DNA of 6,394 nucleotides from Candidatus Njordarchaeota archaeon (GCA_029856615.1 JAHKLF010000095.1:1-6394); one strand, 5' to 3'; positions 1 to 5,473 are shown, counted from the first letter of the stretch. Made by a program: numbers and translations. The notes: generated from the sequence alone by a model not told the origin.

Positions 1-180
1 AAGTAACGCTCTTAATCCATAATAGGTGATTGTATGCTCGTGTGTCCCGCATACATGCATTATATTGATTTTATCATAATCTTTCTTCTCAAGTTTATTA
101 GCTAGATCTTTAATCTTATCAGCAATTTTCAGAGCTATTTTCCTATCTTGAAACTTTTTGAGAAACTCTCTAGCACTCAT
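1..180 (-). CDS. hypD: HypD, [NiFe]-hydrogenase maturation protein (N-terminal part, runs off left edge)
   Basis: These are the first 60 codons of a gene that continues beyond the left edge. HypD is the Fe-S scaffold protein that, with HypC, holds the iron while its CN and CO ligands are added during [NiFe]-hydrogenase assembly. Residues about 40-50 read MHVCGTHEHTI, which matches the conserved cysteine-containing first motif of HypD in its archaeal form; the cysteine is thought to bind iron. The ATG at 180-178 is preceded by AGGTG (192-188), which overlaps the hypE stop codon, at a spacing of 7 nt, so the start is well supported. The gene begins 10 nt after hypE and is evidently co-transcribed with it. 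The rest of the protein, including the Fe-S cluster cysteines, is not visible. Confidence 0.92.
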   Translation of the reverse strand, partial: MSAREFLKKFQDRKIALKIADKIKDLANKLEKKDYDKINIMHVCGTHEHTITYYGLRALL

Positions 181-190
181 AATAGTACAC

Positions 191-1213
191 CTAGCATATT
201 CTTGGCGTTAGTTCTCCCGTAGGCTTTTCAACAATTCTTAATCCTCCCGCTCTTGTTCTTAAAATCACAAATCCTTCCCTTCCTTTAATTCTCCTCGCCT
301 CCCCAATTATTTCTGCCTTATCATAACCCGCCCTCCTTAACGCGCTTAATAGTTCATCAGCTCTCTCCGAATCCACAGCAATCAGTACTCTACCTTCGCA
401 TGCTAGAAAAAGCGGATCTATACCCAACATTTCACAAAACGCATTAACTTCCTCGCGAATCGGTATTTTCTCCTCATCGATATACAGTGTAATGTTGGAT
501 TTCTGCGCAAATTCATTTAATGCCATCGCAAGACCGCCTCTAGTTGGATCTTTGGCTGCGTGAATACCACCAATTTCTTTAGCTGTCCTCATAACCTTGG
601 TTACTGGTTCGCAATCTGATTTTAATCCTTCAAATTCTGCTTCTATTCCCATCCTAAAAGCTGTAATTACCGCGCCATGTTCGCCGATTGTTCCAGATAC
701 GATCAATTTATCCCCCGGTCTTATTTTAGAGTCTAAAAGAAGCTCTTTAGAGTCATTTAAATAGCCAATTACTGCCGTGGTGATTACTATTTTATCAATT
801 TTCCCTTTAGGCATTACTTTTAAGTCGCCTCCTAAAATCGCAACATTCTCGTTCTCAAATGTTGTGATCATTGATTTGATTATTTTATTTAATTGATCAA
901 GAGGAAATCCCTCCTCGACAACGATCGAATCAAGAGCAGCAATGGGTTCTGCACCCATAACGCATACATCATTAATAGATCCCGCCGCTGCTAATTTCCC
1001 AATATCGCCTCCAGGGAAAAAAATTGGATCCACGGTATAACTATCGATTGTGAAAACTATATGTTTACTTAAGGGTATAAATGCCCCATCATCAAATTCG
1101 TCAAGCCCAGTACCGTTTGGCACTTTTCTTAATTTAACGAACTTAAAGAGCCTCTTTATTAATTCTTCACTCTCTCTACCACCAGCTCCATGGGCTAGCG
1201 TAATTCTCCCCAT
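191..1213 (-). CDS. hypE: HypE, carbamoyl dehydratase of [NiFe]-hydrogenase maturation
   Basis: HypE is an ATP-dependent enzyme of the PurM/AIR-synthetase fold. It receives a carbamoyl group from HypF on its C-terminal cysteine, dehydrates it to a thiocyanate and passes cyanide to the HypC-HypD iron. The protein is about 340 residues, normal for the family. It starts with the typical GRITLAHGAGGRES, carries AIR-synthetase motifs (LDSIVVEEGFP, GGDLKV, DPTRGG) and ends exactly in PRIC, the hallmark C-terminus with the modified cysteine, so it should be active. A GTG in frame at 1222 is rejected as the start because it lies inside AAGGTG (1225-1220). The ATG at 1213-1211 sits 6 nt after that site. 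The gene lies 29 nt downstream of hypC and 10 nt upstream of hypD in one operon. Confidence 0.96.
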   Translation of the reverse strand: MGRITLAHGAGGRESEELIKRLFKFVKLRKVPNGTGLDEFDDGAFIPLSKHIVFTIDSYTVDPIFFPGGDIGKLAAAGSINDVCVMGAEPIAALDSIVVEEGFPLDQLNKIIKSMITTFENENVAILGGDLKVMPKGKIDKIVITTAVIGYLNDSKELLLDSKIRPGDKLIVSGTIGEHGAVITAFRMGIEAEFEGLKSDCEPVTKVMRTAKEIGGIHAAKDPTRGGLAMALNEFAQKSNITLYIDEEKIPIREEVNAFCEMLGIDPLFLACEGRVLIAVDSERADELLSALRRAGYDKAEIIGEARRIKGREGFVILRTRAGGLRIVEKPTGELTPRIC

Positions 1214-1219
1214 GTCACA

Positions 1220-1225
1220 CACCTT
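1220..1225 (-). promoter_or_regulatory. Ribosome-binding site that fixes the hypE start
   Basis: AAGGTG on the minus strand ends 6 nt before the ATG at 1213. It contains the in-frame GTG that would otherwise be called as the start three codons earlier. Confidence 0.65.
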
Positions 1226-1242
1226 ATAAATTAAGAAATAGC

Positions 1243-1470
1243 TTATTCTCCGGATAACTCCAAAATTTCTCGAAGAATTTTTATTGTTTCTTCGTACTCT
1301 TCCTTGCTTATCTTCTCTATTATCGCCCCCGCATGCACAATTACATAATCTCCTGGCTTAACATCCGGCACTAATGTAGCATCAACTACTTTTTTAACCC
1401 CCCCATAATCGACAAGAGCAAGGTAGTTTTCTCTTAGCTCTAGTACTTTAGCTGGAACACCCAAGCACAT
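1243..1470 (-). CDS. hypC: HypC/HybG-family [NiFe]-hydrogenase maturation chaperone
   Basis: This is a small (75-residue) chaperone that carries the Fe(CN)2CO group with HypD and delivers it to the hydrogenase large-subunit precursor. The N-terminus is MCLGVPAKV. Cys2, exposed after removal of Met1, is the essential residue, and MCxGxP is the family signature. The OB-fold-like core runs to PGDYVIVHAGAI at about 39-50, with the conserved histidine at 46, and is followed by a charged C-terminal helix (about 54-72) that is normal for the family. The start is ATG at 1470-1468, preceded by only a weak GGGAT element. The gene heads the hypC-hypE-hypD operon and is transcribed away from the divergent endopeptidase gene at 1595. 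Confidence 0.96.
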   Translation of the reverse strand: MCLGVPAKVLELRENYLALVDYGGVKKVVDATLVPDVKPGDYVIVHAGAIIEKISKEEYEETIKILREILELSGE

Positions 1471-1510
1471 TATTTATCCCGGAAAGATGCAGTTATTTTT
1501 TAAGACATTT
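1471..1510 (-). promoter_or_regulatory. Candidate promoter of the hypC-hypE-hypD operon
   Basis: An AT-rich TATA-like stretch, TTAAAAAATA on the minus strand at about 1494-1503, lies about 25-33 nt before the hypC ATG. That predicts a very short leader. The call rests on spacing and composition only. Confidence 0.35.
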
Positions 1511-1539
1511 CGGGCTATTGGATCATTAAAAACTGTAGT

Positions 1540-1556
1540 ATATTCTTAAGTATATT
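1540..1556 (+). promoter_or_regulatory. Candidate TATA box for the endopeptidase gene, within an imperfect palindrome
   Basis: AAGTATATT at 1548-1556 lies about 40 nt before the ATG at 1595. That predicts a transcription start near 1575-1580 and a leader just long enough for the AGGTTATC ribosome site. The box overlaps an imperfect 16-bp palindrome (1540-1555, centred on CTTAAG), which could bind a dimeric regulator of the divergent pair. Confidence 0.35.
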
Positions 1557-1594
1557 GTTGACTCCTTAGCCTTTTGTTAATATAGGTTATCATA

Positions 1595-2092
1595 ATGCTG
1601 AATTTTATTAGGAAAAAACTCAAAAACCTCCTTAAAAACTGTAGAAAAGTCGCTATATTAGCAATCGGTAATCCATTAAGGAGAGATGATGCAGTAGGAA
1701 TTTTCATAGGAGAACGTCTGAAAGAAAACGAAAACATGTTTTTCGACGTTTTTATATCTTATCAATCACCAGAAGCCTTCTTATTCAAGATCATCGACGG
1801 ACCTTACTCGCATGTGATTATCTTAGATGGAATAGATGCAAAATTGCCTCCTGGAGAAATACTAATCCTAACGGGAAAAGAAATCACCGGCAGAGAACCT
1901 CTTACAACGCATACACTTCCAATCAAAATGTTAGTGGATCTAATTGAAAAAAACGGAAAAAGAACTATTATTGTTGGAGTACAGATCAAAGATCGAAGTT
2001 TAAAGACAGGTCTAACCAAGGCTGTTAAAGAATCGGCGGAGAAAATAATAACCTCCTTATTAGAAATACTCTCACAAAAGGAGAAATTTTAG
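1595..2092 (+). CDS. HycI-type [NiFe]-hydrogenase maturation endopeptidase
   Basis: This enzyme clips the C-terminal peptide of a [NiFe]-hydrogenase large subunit after nickel insertion, the last step of active-site assembly. The 165-residue protein has the family opening AILAIGNPLRRDDAVG at 20-35, LDGIDA at 77-82 and THTLP at 105-109. Asp32, Asp78 and His106 have the same mutual spacing as the nickel-sensing residues Asp16, Asp62 and His90 of E. coli HycI, so the metal site is intact. An extra basic, amphipathic N-terminal segment of about 17 residues precedes the core. The ATG at 1595 follows AGGTTATC (1584-1591), close to the GGTGATC consensus. The gene is divergent from hypC and 124 nt from it. 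Its substrate is not in the window; resemblance to HycI rather than HyaD/HybD suggests a group 3 or 4 enzyme, which is an inference. Confidence 0.9.
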   Translation: MLNFIRKKLKNLLKNCRKVAILAIGNPLRRDDAVGIFIGERLKENENMFFDVFISYQSPEAFLFKIIDGPYSHVIILDGIDAKLPPGEILILTGKEITGREPLTTHTLPIKMLVDLIEKNGKRTIIVGVQIKDRSLKTGLTKAVKESAEKIITSLLEILSQKEKF

Positions 2093-2094
2093 GG

Positions 2095-2254
2095 AGGGGC
2101 TGGCGACGCCCTATGTTTTAACCAAGTATTAGGTTCTCGTTAGGAATTAAGATTCTTATGATATCCAGATATCTAATGTGTTAGTTTCTGAAGTCAAGTT
2201 AAACACGGGGAACTCAATGTTCCCCGTGTTTTTCTGCGGCGTCACCAAGCCCCT
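2095..2254. ncRNA. Candidate structured non-coding RNA closed by a long outer stem
   Basis: The arms at 2095-2110 (AGGGGCTGGCGACGCC) and 2238-2254 are complementary over 15-16 positions with one bulge. They enclose about 130 nt with further hairpins: 2201-2231 (13 bp, perfect), 2141-2158, 2160-2173, 2173-2184 and 2120-2135. GC is concentrated in the paired arms while the rest is AT-rich, as in RNA genes of AT-rich thermophiles. Strand is undecided. The outer stem has a G-U pair if read from the minus strand but an A-C mismatch from the plus strand, while the 2141-2158 hairpin shows the opposite. TATA-like boxes at 2292-2301 and 2320-2329 favour the minus strand. No SRP RNA, RNase P RNA, 5S, tRNA or box C/D signature was found. 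An inverted-repeat mobile element is an alternative. Confidence 0.4.
2095..2254. repeat. Long inverted repeat (15-16 bp GC-rich arms)
   Basis: The left arm is 2095-2110 and the right arm is 2238-2254. AGGGGCT pairs with AGCCCCT and GGCGACGCC pairs with GGCGTCACC, with one unpaired A between the blocks in the right arm. The arms start 3 nt after the endopeptidase stop codon. No target-site duplication is visible outside them. Confidence 0.8.
2201..2235 (+). terminator. Perfect 13-bp hairpin followed by a T-run
   Basis: AAACACGGGGAAC (2201-2213), loop TCAAT, and GTTCCCCGTGTTT (2219-2231) form a perfect stem that runs into five Ts (2229-2233). Read on the plus strand, it could end the endopeptidase transcript. 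Archaeal polymerase stops mainly at T-runs, so the hairpin may instead be a helix of the surrounding structured RNA. The stem is certain; the terminator role is a guess. Confidence 0.4.
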
Positions 2255-2426
2255 TATCCCCACTTCTATTTGGGATTTATTAGCGGGAGATATTACTTAA
2301 ATTTTACGAAACCATTTAAATTACTTAAAAATCCACAAATCAGGACTATTTCTCAGAATTTAATGACGCGTGTTATTTATGCATAGTCGTAAATTCTAAA
2401 AAGAGAATATAAAATTTAAAAACGAA
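2255..2426. other. AT-rich stretch without a recognisable gene; tandem TATA-like boxes
   Basis: No coding signal was seen on either strand. ATTACTTAAA occurs twice (2292-2301 and 2320-2329, 28 bp apart). On the minus strand each reads TTTAAGTAAT, TATA-like. The proximal copy is preceded by CGTAAAA, a plausible BRE, and would start RNA near 2270, just before the GC-rich inverted repeat. Beyond 2340 towards the acyl-CoA synthetase stop codon nothing is recognisable. Confidence 0.3.
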
Positions 2427-3842
2427 TCACTCACCACGTTTAACTCTTTCTATAATTCTACCATATTCTCTTAGTGCTGCCATCGCTCTTACCGCTCTTA
2501 CTGGTGTAGGATATGTGGGGATATGCTGCTCCTTGAGCCAATTACTAACTCTCTCTACTTCTTCTCCTCCAATAAAACATGCTACAATAGGTTTCCGATG
2601 TTCTCTAGCTATTTTAGCGGCCTCGGATACTCCAGTGGCAATTTTCATGGGATCCGTTATCGCTGTATGACAATAAATTACTATGATACCACCGATTTCT
2701 GGATGATTAGCTGTTTCCACAATTGCGCCATAGTACCAATCCTCGTTAGCTTCACCAGTTAAGTCAACTGGATTCTTCGTTGATCCAAACGGTGGCATGT
2801 ATTTTTTCAATTTTTCAGCTAAATCTGGAGGCGTATCTTGTAAAGGTATACCATATTCTTCAGCAGCATCCGTAGCTAAAACTCCGGCTCCACCTCCATT
2901 AGTTATTATTATGATATTGTCATTCATTGCTGGAGGCTGATAAGAAAGAGCAAGTGCCTTATCATATAAATCCATTAAATCCTCAGCTCTTATTACATAA
3001 CTTTGCTTAAATGCAGCCTCGTAGACTCTAGCGCTTCCAGCCATCGAACCAGTGTGGGACATCGTTGCGATTTCTCCGCGCTTTGAAAATCCAGCTTTAA
3101 GAATGACTATTGGTTTCTTTCCAGCTGCCCTTTTACATGCCTCCATTAATTCTCTACCAGCATCAGTCCCTTCCATATAGATAGCGATACAATTTGTTTC
3201 TTCATCTTTTTCTGTTAAGTAAACGATTAATTCTGAGAAATCAACATCTGCTTTATTTCCTATACTGATTATTTTTGATAATCCAACCCGATACTGCCAA
3301 GTCCACCCTATTAACCCAATTATAAGCGCTCCACTCTGAGAAATAAGCGCTATCTTCCCAGAGAATGGAAGCGAGGGCGCAAAACTTGCATTAAGTCTAT
3401 AGGATGAATTTAGAACCCCAACTATATTAGGACCGATCAGAGGAATCTTATGCTTACGGCAGATTTCTACAATCTCGTCTTCTTCTTTTTTATTTCCAAC
3501 CTCACTAAATCCGGCTGAGATTACAATGACTCCTTTAACTTCTTTCTCAGCACAATCCTGTATCACTTGTTTAACGAACGGGGCAGGTACAACTACAACT
3601 GCTAAGTCTATTTCATCCAGAATATCCTTCACGGAGGGATAGGCCTTGAGGCCTAGAATCTCCTTGGCTTTAGGATTTACGGGATAAATTTTCCCTTTAA
3701 ATCCACCTTCTACTAAGTTTCTTAGAATTTGATGACCTATTTTATTAGGATCTCTGCTTGCTCCAATGACAGCAATCGTTTTAGGATATAGGATATAGTG
3801 AAGCTTTTCAATAACATAGTCTCTAATACCGGGAATCTTCAA
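2427..3842 (-). CDS. ADP-forming acetate/acyl-CoA synthetase, alpha subunit
   Basis: This is the alpha subunit of the archaeal ADP-forming acyl-CoA synthetase, which converts an acyl-CoA plus ADP and phosphate to acid, CoA and ATP at the end of sugar or amino-acid fermentation. Numbering from the GTG at 3854, a Rossmann CoA-binding domain spans about 20-150 (KTIAVIGASRDPNKIG, YPVNPK, LIGPN). A succinyl-CoA-ligase-like domain follows, with ISQSGAL at 171-177 and the phosphorylated histidine in MSHTGS (His267). A third ligase-CoA domain (about 300-470) contains NGGGAGVLATDA and NPVDLTG. The ATP-grasp beta subunit is not fused to it and not adjacent. At about 471 residues it has the usual length of a free alpha subunit. 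The TTG at 3842 is chosen because the in-frame GTGs at 3854 and 3851 lie inside AAGGTGGTG. Substrate (acetate, branched-chain or aryl acids) cannot be read from the sequence. Confidence 0.94.
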   Translation of the reverse strand: MKIPGIRDYVIEKLHYILYPKTIAVIGASRDPNKIGHQILRNLVEGGFKGKIYPVNPKAKEILGLKAYPSVKDILDEIDLAVVVVPAPFVKQVIQDCAEKEVKGVIVISAGFSEVGNKKEEDEIVEICRKHKIPLIGPNIVGVLNSSYRLNASFAPSLPFSGKIALISQSGALIIGLIGWTWQYRVGLSKIISIGNKADVDFSELIVYLTEKDEETNCIAIYMEGTDAGRELMEACKRAAGKKPIVILKAGFSKRGEIATMSHTGSMAGSARVYEAAFKQSYVIRAEDLMDLYDKALALSYQPPAMNDNIIIITNGGGAGVLATDAAEEYGIPLQDTPPDLAEKLKKYMPPFGSTKNPVDLTGEANEDWYYGAIVETANHPEIGGIIVIYCHTAITDPMKIATGVSEAAKIAREHRKPIVACFIGGEEVERVSNWLKEQHIPTYPTPVRAVRAMAALREYGRIIERVKRGE

Positions 3843-3848
3843 ATTACA

Positions 3849-3857
3849 CACCACCTT
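3849..3857 (-). promoter_or_regulatory. Ribosome-binding site overlapping two GTG codons
   Basis: AAGGTGGTG on the minus strand ends 6 nt before the TTG at 3842, the same spacing as at hypE. Both in-frame GTG codons are part of it, so TTG is the more likely start. Confidence 0.55.
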
Positions 3858-3903
3858 CTTGCATTGAGCTTATTAAAATCTTTATCCTTATTAATATACA
3901 TAG

Positions 3904-3928
3904 ATATCATATATACATTTTATGATAT
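3904..3928 (-). promoter_or_regulatory. Candidate promoter/operator of the acyl-CoA synthetase gene
   Basis: An 8-bp perfect inverted repeat (ATATCATA at 3904-3911, TATGATAT at 3921-3928) has a 9-nt spacer. The minus-strand TATA candidate GTATATAT (3916-3909), with CATAAAAT upstream as a possible BRE, lies inside the dyad. A repressor bound here would block TBP. The predicted transcript start is near 3885, giving a leader of about 40 nt. All of this is inferred from sequence pattern in an AT-rich region. Confidence 0.4.
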
Positions 3929-3950
3929 GTATAGATACTTGGAATTATTT

Positions 3951-4379
3951 TTATATTTCACCTAATTTCTTTAGATAATTATATGCTTTTCGAAGCACCT
4001 CCTTTGAGTTCTTATACGTTACTCTCTTATACGCCTCTTCAAAAGTTAACCAAGCATAACCTTTATGCTCATAAGATAACCGGACTTCTTTTTGCCTAGT
4101 TTTGGCCAAGTAGAATACCACTTCCTTATGGACAGTTTCTCCCCCTCGACGGTAATAGTATTCTATTTTCTCTCGAAAACCAAAAACAAACTCTAAATCC
4201 GTTATACCCGTTTCCTCATATACTTCTCTTCTAACTGTTTGGATATCCGATTCTCCTGGCTCTATATTACCTTTGGGAAAATCCCAGTGTCCCGCTGGAT
4301 ACCAAAGAACTAGGAAATATACTTGATTATCCTCCTTTCTATATATGACCGCGCCCGCTGACCTTTCTTCTTTAACCAT
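3951..4379 (-). CDS. Nudix hydrolase, Ap4A-hydrolase-like
   Basis: This is a 142-residue Nudix enzyme, probably a cytoplasmic hydrolase of dinucleoside polyphosphates such as Ap4A. The complete Nudix box G-x5-E-x7-REVYEETGI lies at residues 37-59 (numbered from the ATG), with the metal-binding glutamates at 52, 55 and 56. It is preceded by GHWDFPKGNIE, the arrangement typical of asymmetric Ap4A hydrolases. Other nucleotide substrates remain possible. An in-frame GTG at 4388 lies in GGTGGT (4389-4384), so the ATG at 4379 is taken as the start. The gene precedes the acyl-CoA synthetase gene by about 100 nt, but the latter has its own candidate promoter. It is divergent from the metallo-hydrolase gene at 4459. 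Confidence 0.92.
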   Translation of the reverse strand: MVKEERSAGAVIYRKEDNQVYFLVLWYPAGHWDFPKGNIEPGESDIQTVRREVYEETGITDLEFVFGFREKIEYYYRRGGETVHKEVVFYLAKTRQKEVRLSYEHKGYAWLTFEEAYKRVTYKNSKEVLRKAYNYLKKLGEI

Positions 4380-4383
4380 TATT

Positions 4384-4389
4384 ACCACC
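4384..4389 (-). promoter_or_regulatory. Ribosome-binding site that fixes the Nudix gene start
   Basis: GGTGGT on the minus strand lies 4 nt before the ATG at 4379. It contains the upstream in-frame GTG, which is therefore unlikely to be the start. Confidence 0.55.
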
Positions 4390-4458
4390 GCGCACTATAT
4401 ACTATTTTGACTAGTACCCTATCATCAACTCCCTAAATTCATATCTAAAAAGTTTAAT

Positions 4459-5382
4459 ATGTGCATAAGGGAGTTCTTTTATAAAACAAATCTGGTGATT
4501 ATTCTGCCAATTCTTGTTCGAGAGATCAAACTCTCGATCATATGTGAAAACACGACCTTTAAACCTAATATTTACGGGGATTTTGGACTTTCAATCCTCA
4601 TTGAATCACAATTGACTAATGATAATATAATTAAAGTGCTATTCGACACGGGTATGAATCCTAAAACCTTTGAGCATAATGTAGCGGAAATGAAGATAAA
4701 CTTAGAGGAAACAAGCGCTATTATTATAAGTCATGGTCATGATGATCACGTTGGAGGTCTCCTAAAGGCATTAGAACTGATTGGTAAAAGAATACCCATT
4801 ATAATGCATCCCGATGCGCTCTTACCAAAATTCTATTATGAGAATAGCAAGTTATCATACTGTGGAATTCCTTTCTCAATTAATCAGATTAGAAATAAGG
4901 GAATATTATTACTTTCTAGAGACCCCGTGAGGATCGCTCCAGGGATAACTGTTACCGGTCAGATACCTCGAATCACGGACTATGAGAGGCCTAGTGGATT
5001 CCTTACAGTCCGCGGCGGAGAAATAGAAAATGATGCTCTCTGGGACGATCAAGCATTATTAATTGAAATGAGTGACGGAAGTTTAGGAATAATAACGGGA
5101 TGCGGACATAGCGGTATAATTAACATTATTAATCATGCTATAAAACTGACTAATAAACGCGAAATAAAATTCGTAATCGGGGGCCTGCATTTATTCGATG
5201 CTAATATAGATAGAATTGACAAAACGTGGAGTGATTTAAAAACATTTAATCCCAAAATCATTGCGCCCATGCATTGCTCTGGTATTAAAATTATATCAAA
5301 AATCTTGCACGAAACACCAGAAAAATTCCAAGAACTGCATGCAGGAGATACTTTAAGTATATCCGCCGAAACAGCAAATTGA
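4459..5382 (+). CDS. Metallo-beta-lactamase-fold hydrolase, COG1237 family
   Basis: This family is often labelled 7,8-dihydropterin-6-methyl-4-(ribofuranosyl)-aminobenzene-5'-phosphate synthase, linked to methanopterin synthesis; for most members the substrate is unknown. Numbered from the ATG at 4459, the metal-binding HxHxDH motif is HGHDDH at 92-97. Further ligand candidates are His217 (TGCGHSG), His244 (GGLHL) and His272 (MHCSG), so the active site looks complete. DQALLIEMSDGSLGIITGCGHSG is family-typical. The start is doubtful. Homology-like sequence begins only at about residue 23 (IKLSIICENT), the ATG has no ribosome site, and a good GGTGATT at 4494-4500 has no ATG, GTG or TTG at suitable distance after it. 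Alternatives are the GTG at 4495 or a non-standard start near 4525. No other pterin-pathway gene is nearby. Confidence 0.87.
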   Translation: MCIREFFYKTNLVIILPILVREIKLSIICENTTFKPNIYGDFGLSILIESQLTNDNIIKVLFDTGMNPKTFEHNVAEMKINLEETSAIIISHGHDDHVGGLLKALELIGKRIPIIMHPDALLPKFYYENSKLSYCGIPFSINQIRNKGILLLSRDPVRIAPGITVTGQIPRITDYERPSGFLTVRGGEIENDALWDDQALLIEMSDGSLGIITGCGHSGIINIINHAIKLTNKREIKFVIGGLHLFDANIDRIDKTWSDLKTFNPKIIAPMHCSGIKIISKILHETPEKFQELHAGDTLSISAETAN

Positions 5383-5410
5383 TGATCGCGATATTATCGT
5401 TCTTTTATGA

Positions 5411-5424
5411 AGATCAATTTTAAA
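5411..5424 (+). promoter_or_regulatory. Candidate TATA box for the gene at 5474
   Basis: ATTTTAAA near 5416-5423 lies in the 91-nt gap between the metallo-hydrolase and the next gene. It predicts a transcription start near 5445 and a leader of about 30 nt that carries a strong ribosome site. Support is position and composition only. Confidence 0.3.
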
Positions 5425-5459
5425 CCTAGTAATTAACTCACATTCTTTTAGGTATTAAC

Positions 5460-5467
5460 GGGAGGAG
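5460..5467 (+). promoter_or_regulatory. Strong ribosome-binding site supporting a TTG start
   Basis: GGGAGGAG lies 6 nt before the TTG at 5474. It is the best Shine-Dalgarno match in the window and decides the non-ATG start. Confidence 0.7.
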
Positions 5468-5473
5468 AATTCC

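Noticed and set aside
1546..1737. 63-codon minus-strand frame opposite the start of the endopeptidase gene
   Set aside because: It overlaps the well-supported endopeptidase, has a Phe/Ile/Ser-rich composition typical of an antisense shadow, and has no ribosome site.
1804..2019. 71-codon minus-strand frame inside the endopeptidase gene
   Set aside because: It is an antisense shadow of a gene with intact catalytic residues and resembles no protein family.
2093..2260. Known RNA genes (SRP RNA, RNase P RNA, 5S rRNA, tRNA) or the end of an IS200/IS605 element
   Set aside because: The conserved RNase P core, SRP GNAR/GGAAGG loops, tRNA T-loop and 5S motifs are absent. No transposase remnant or TnpB-like C-terminus is readable beside the hairpin.
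2340..2400. Box C/D-like guide RNA suggested by two CTGA sequences on the minus strand
   Set aside because: There is no RTGATGA box C at the right distance, and the two CTGA are only about 10 nt apart.
2523..2762. 79-codon plus-strand frame inside the acyl-CoA synthetase gene
   Set aside because: It is an antisense shadow with Tyr/Phe/Cys-rich composition; the opposite strand encodes a conserved domain.
4459..5382. A confident methanopterin-biosynthesis assignment for the metallo-hydrolase
   Set aside because: The family label rests on limited data, members occur in organisms without methanopterin, and no pathway neighbour is present here.
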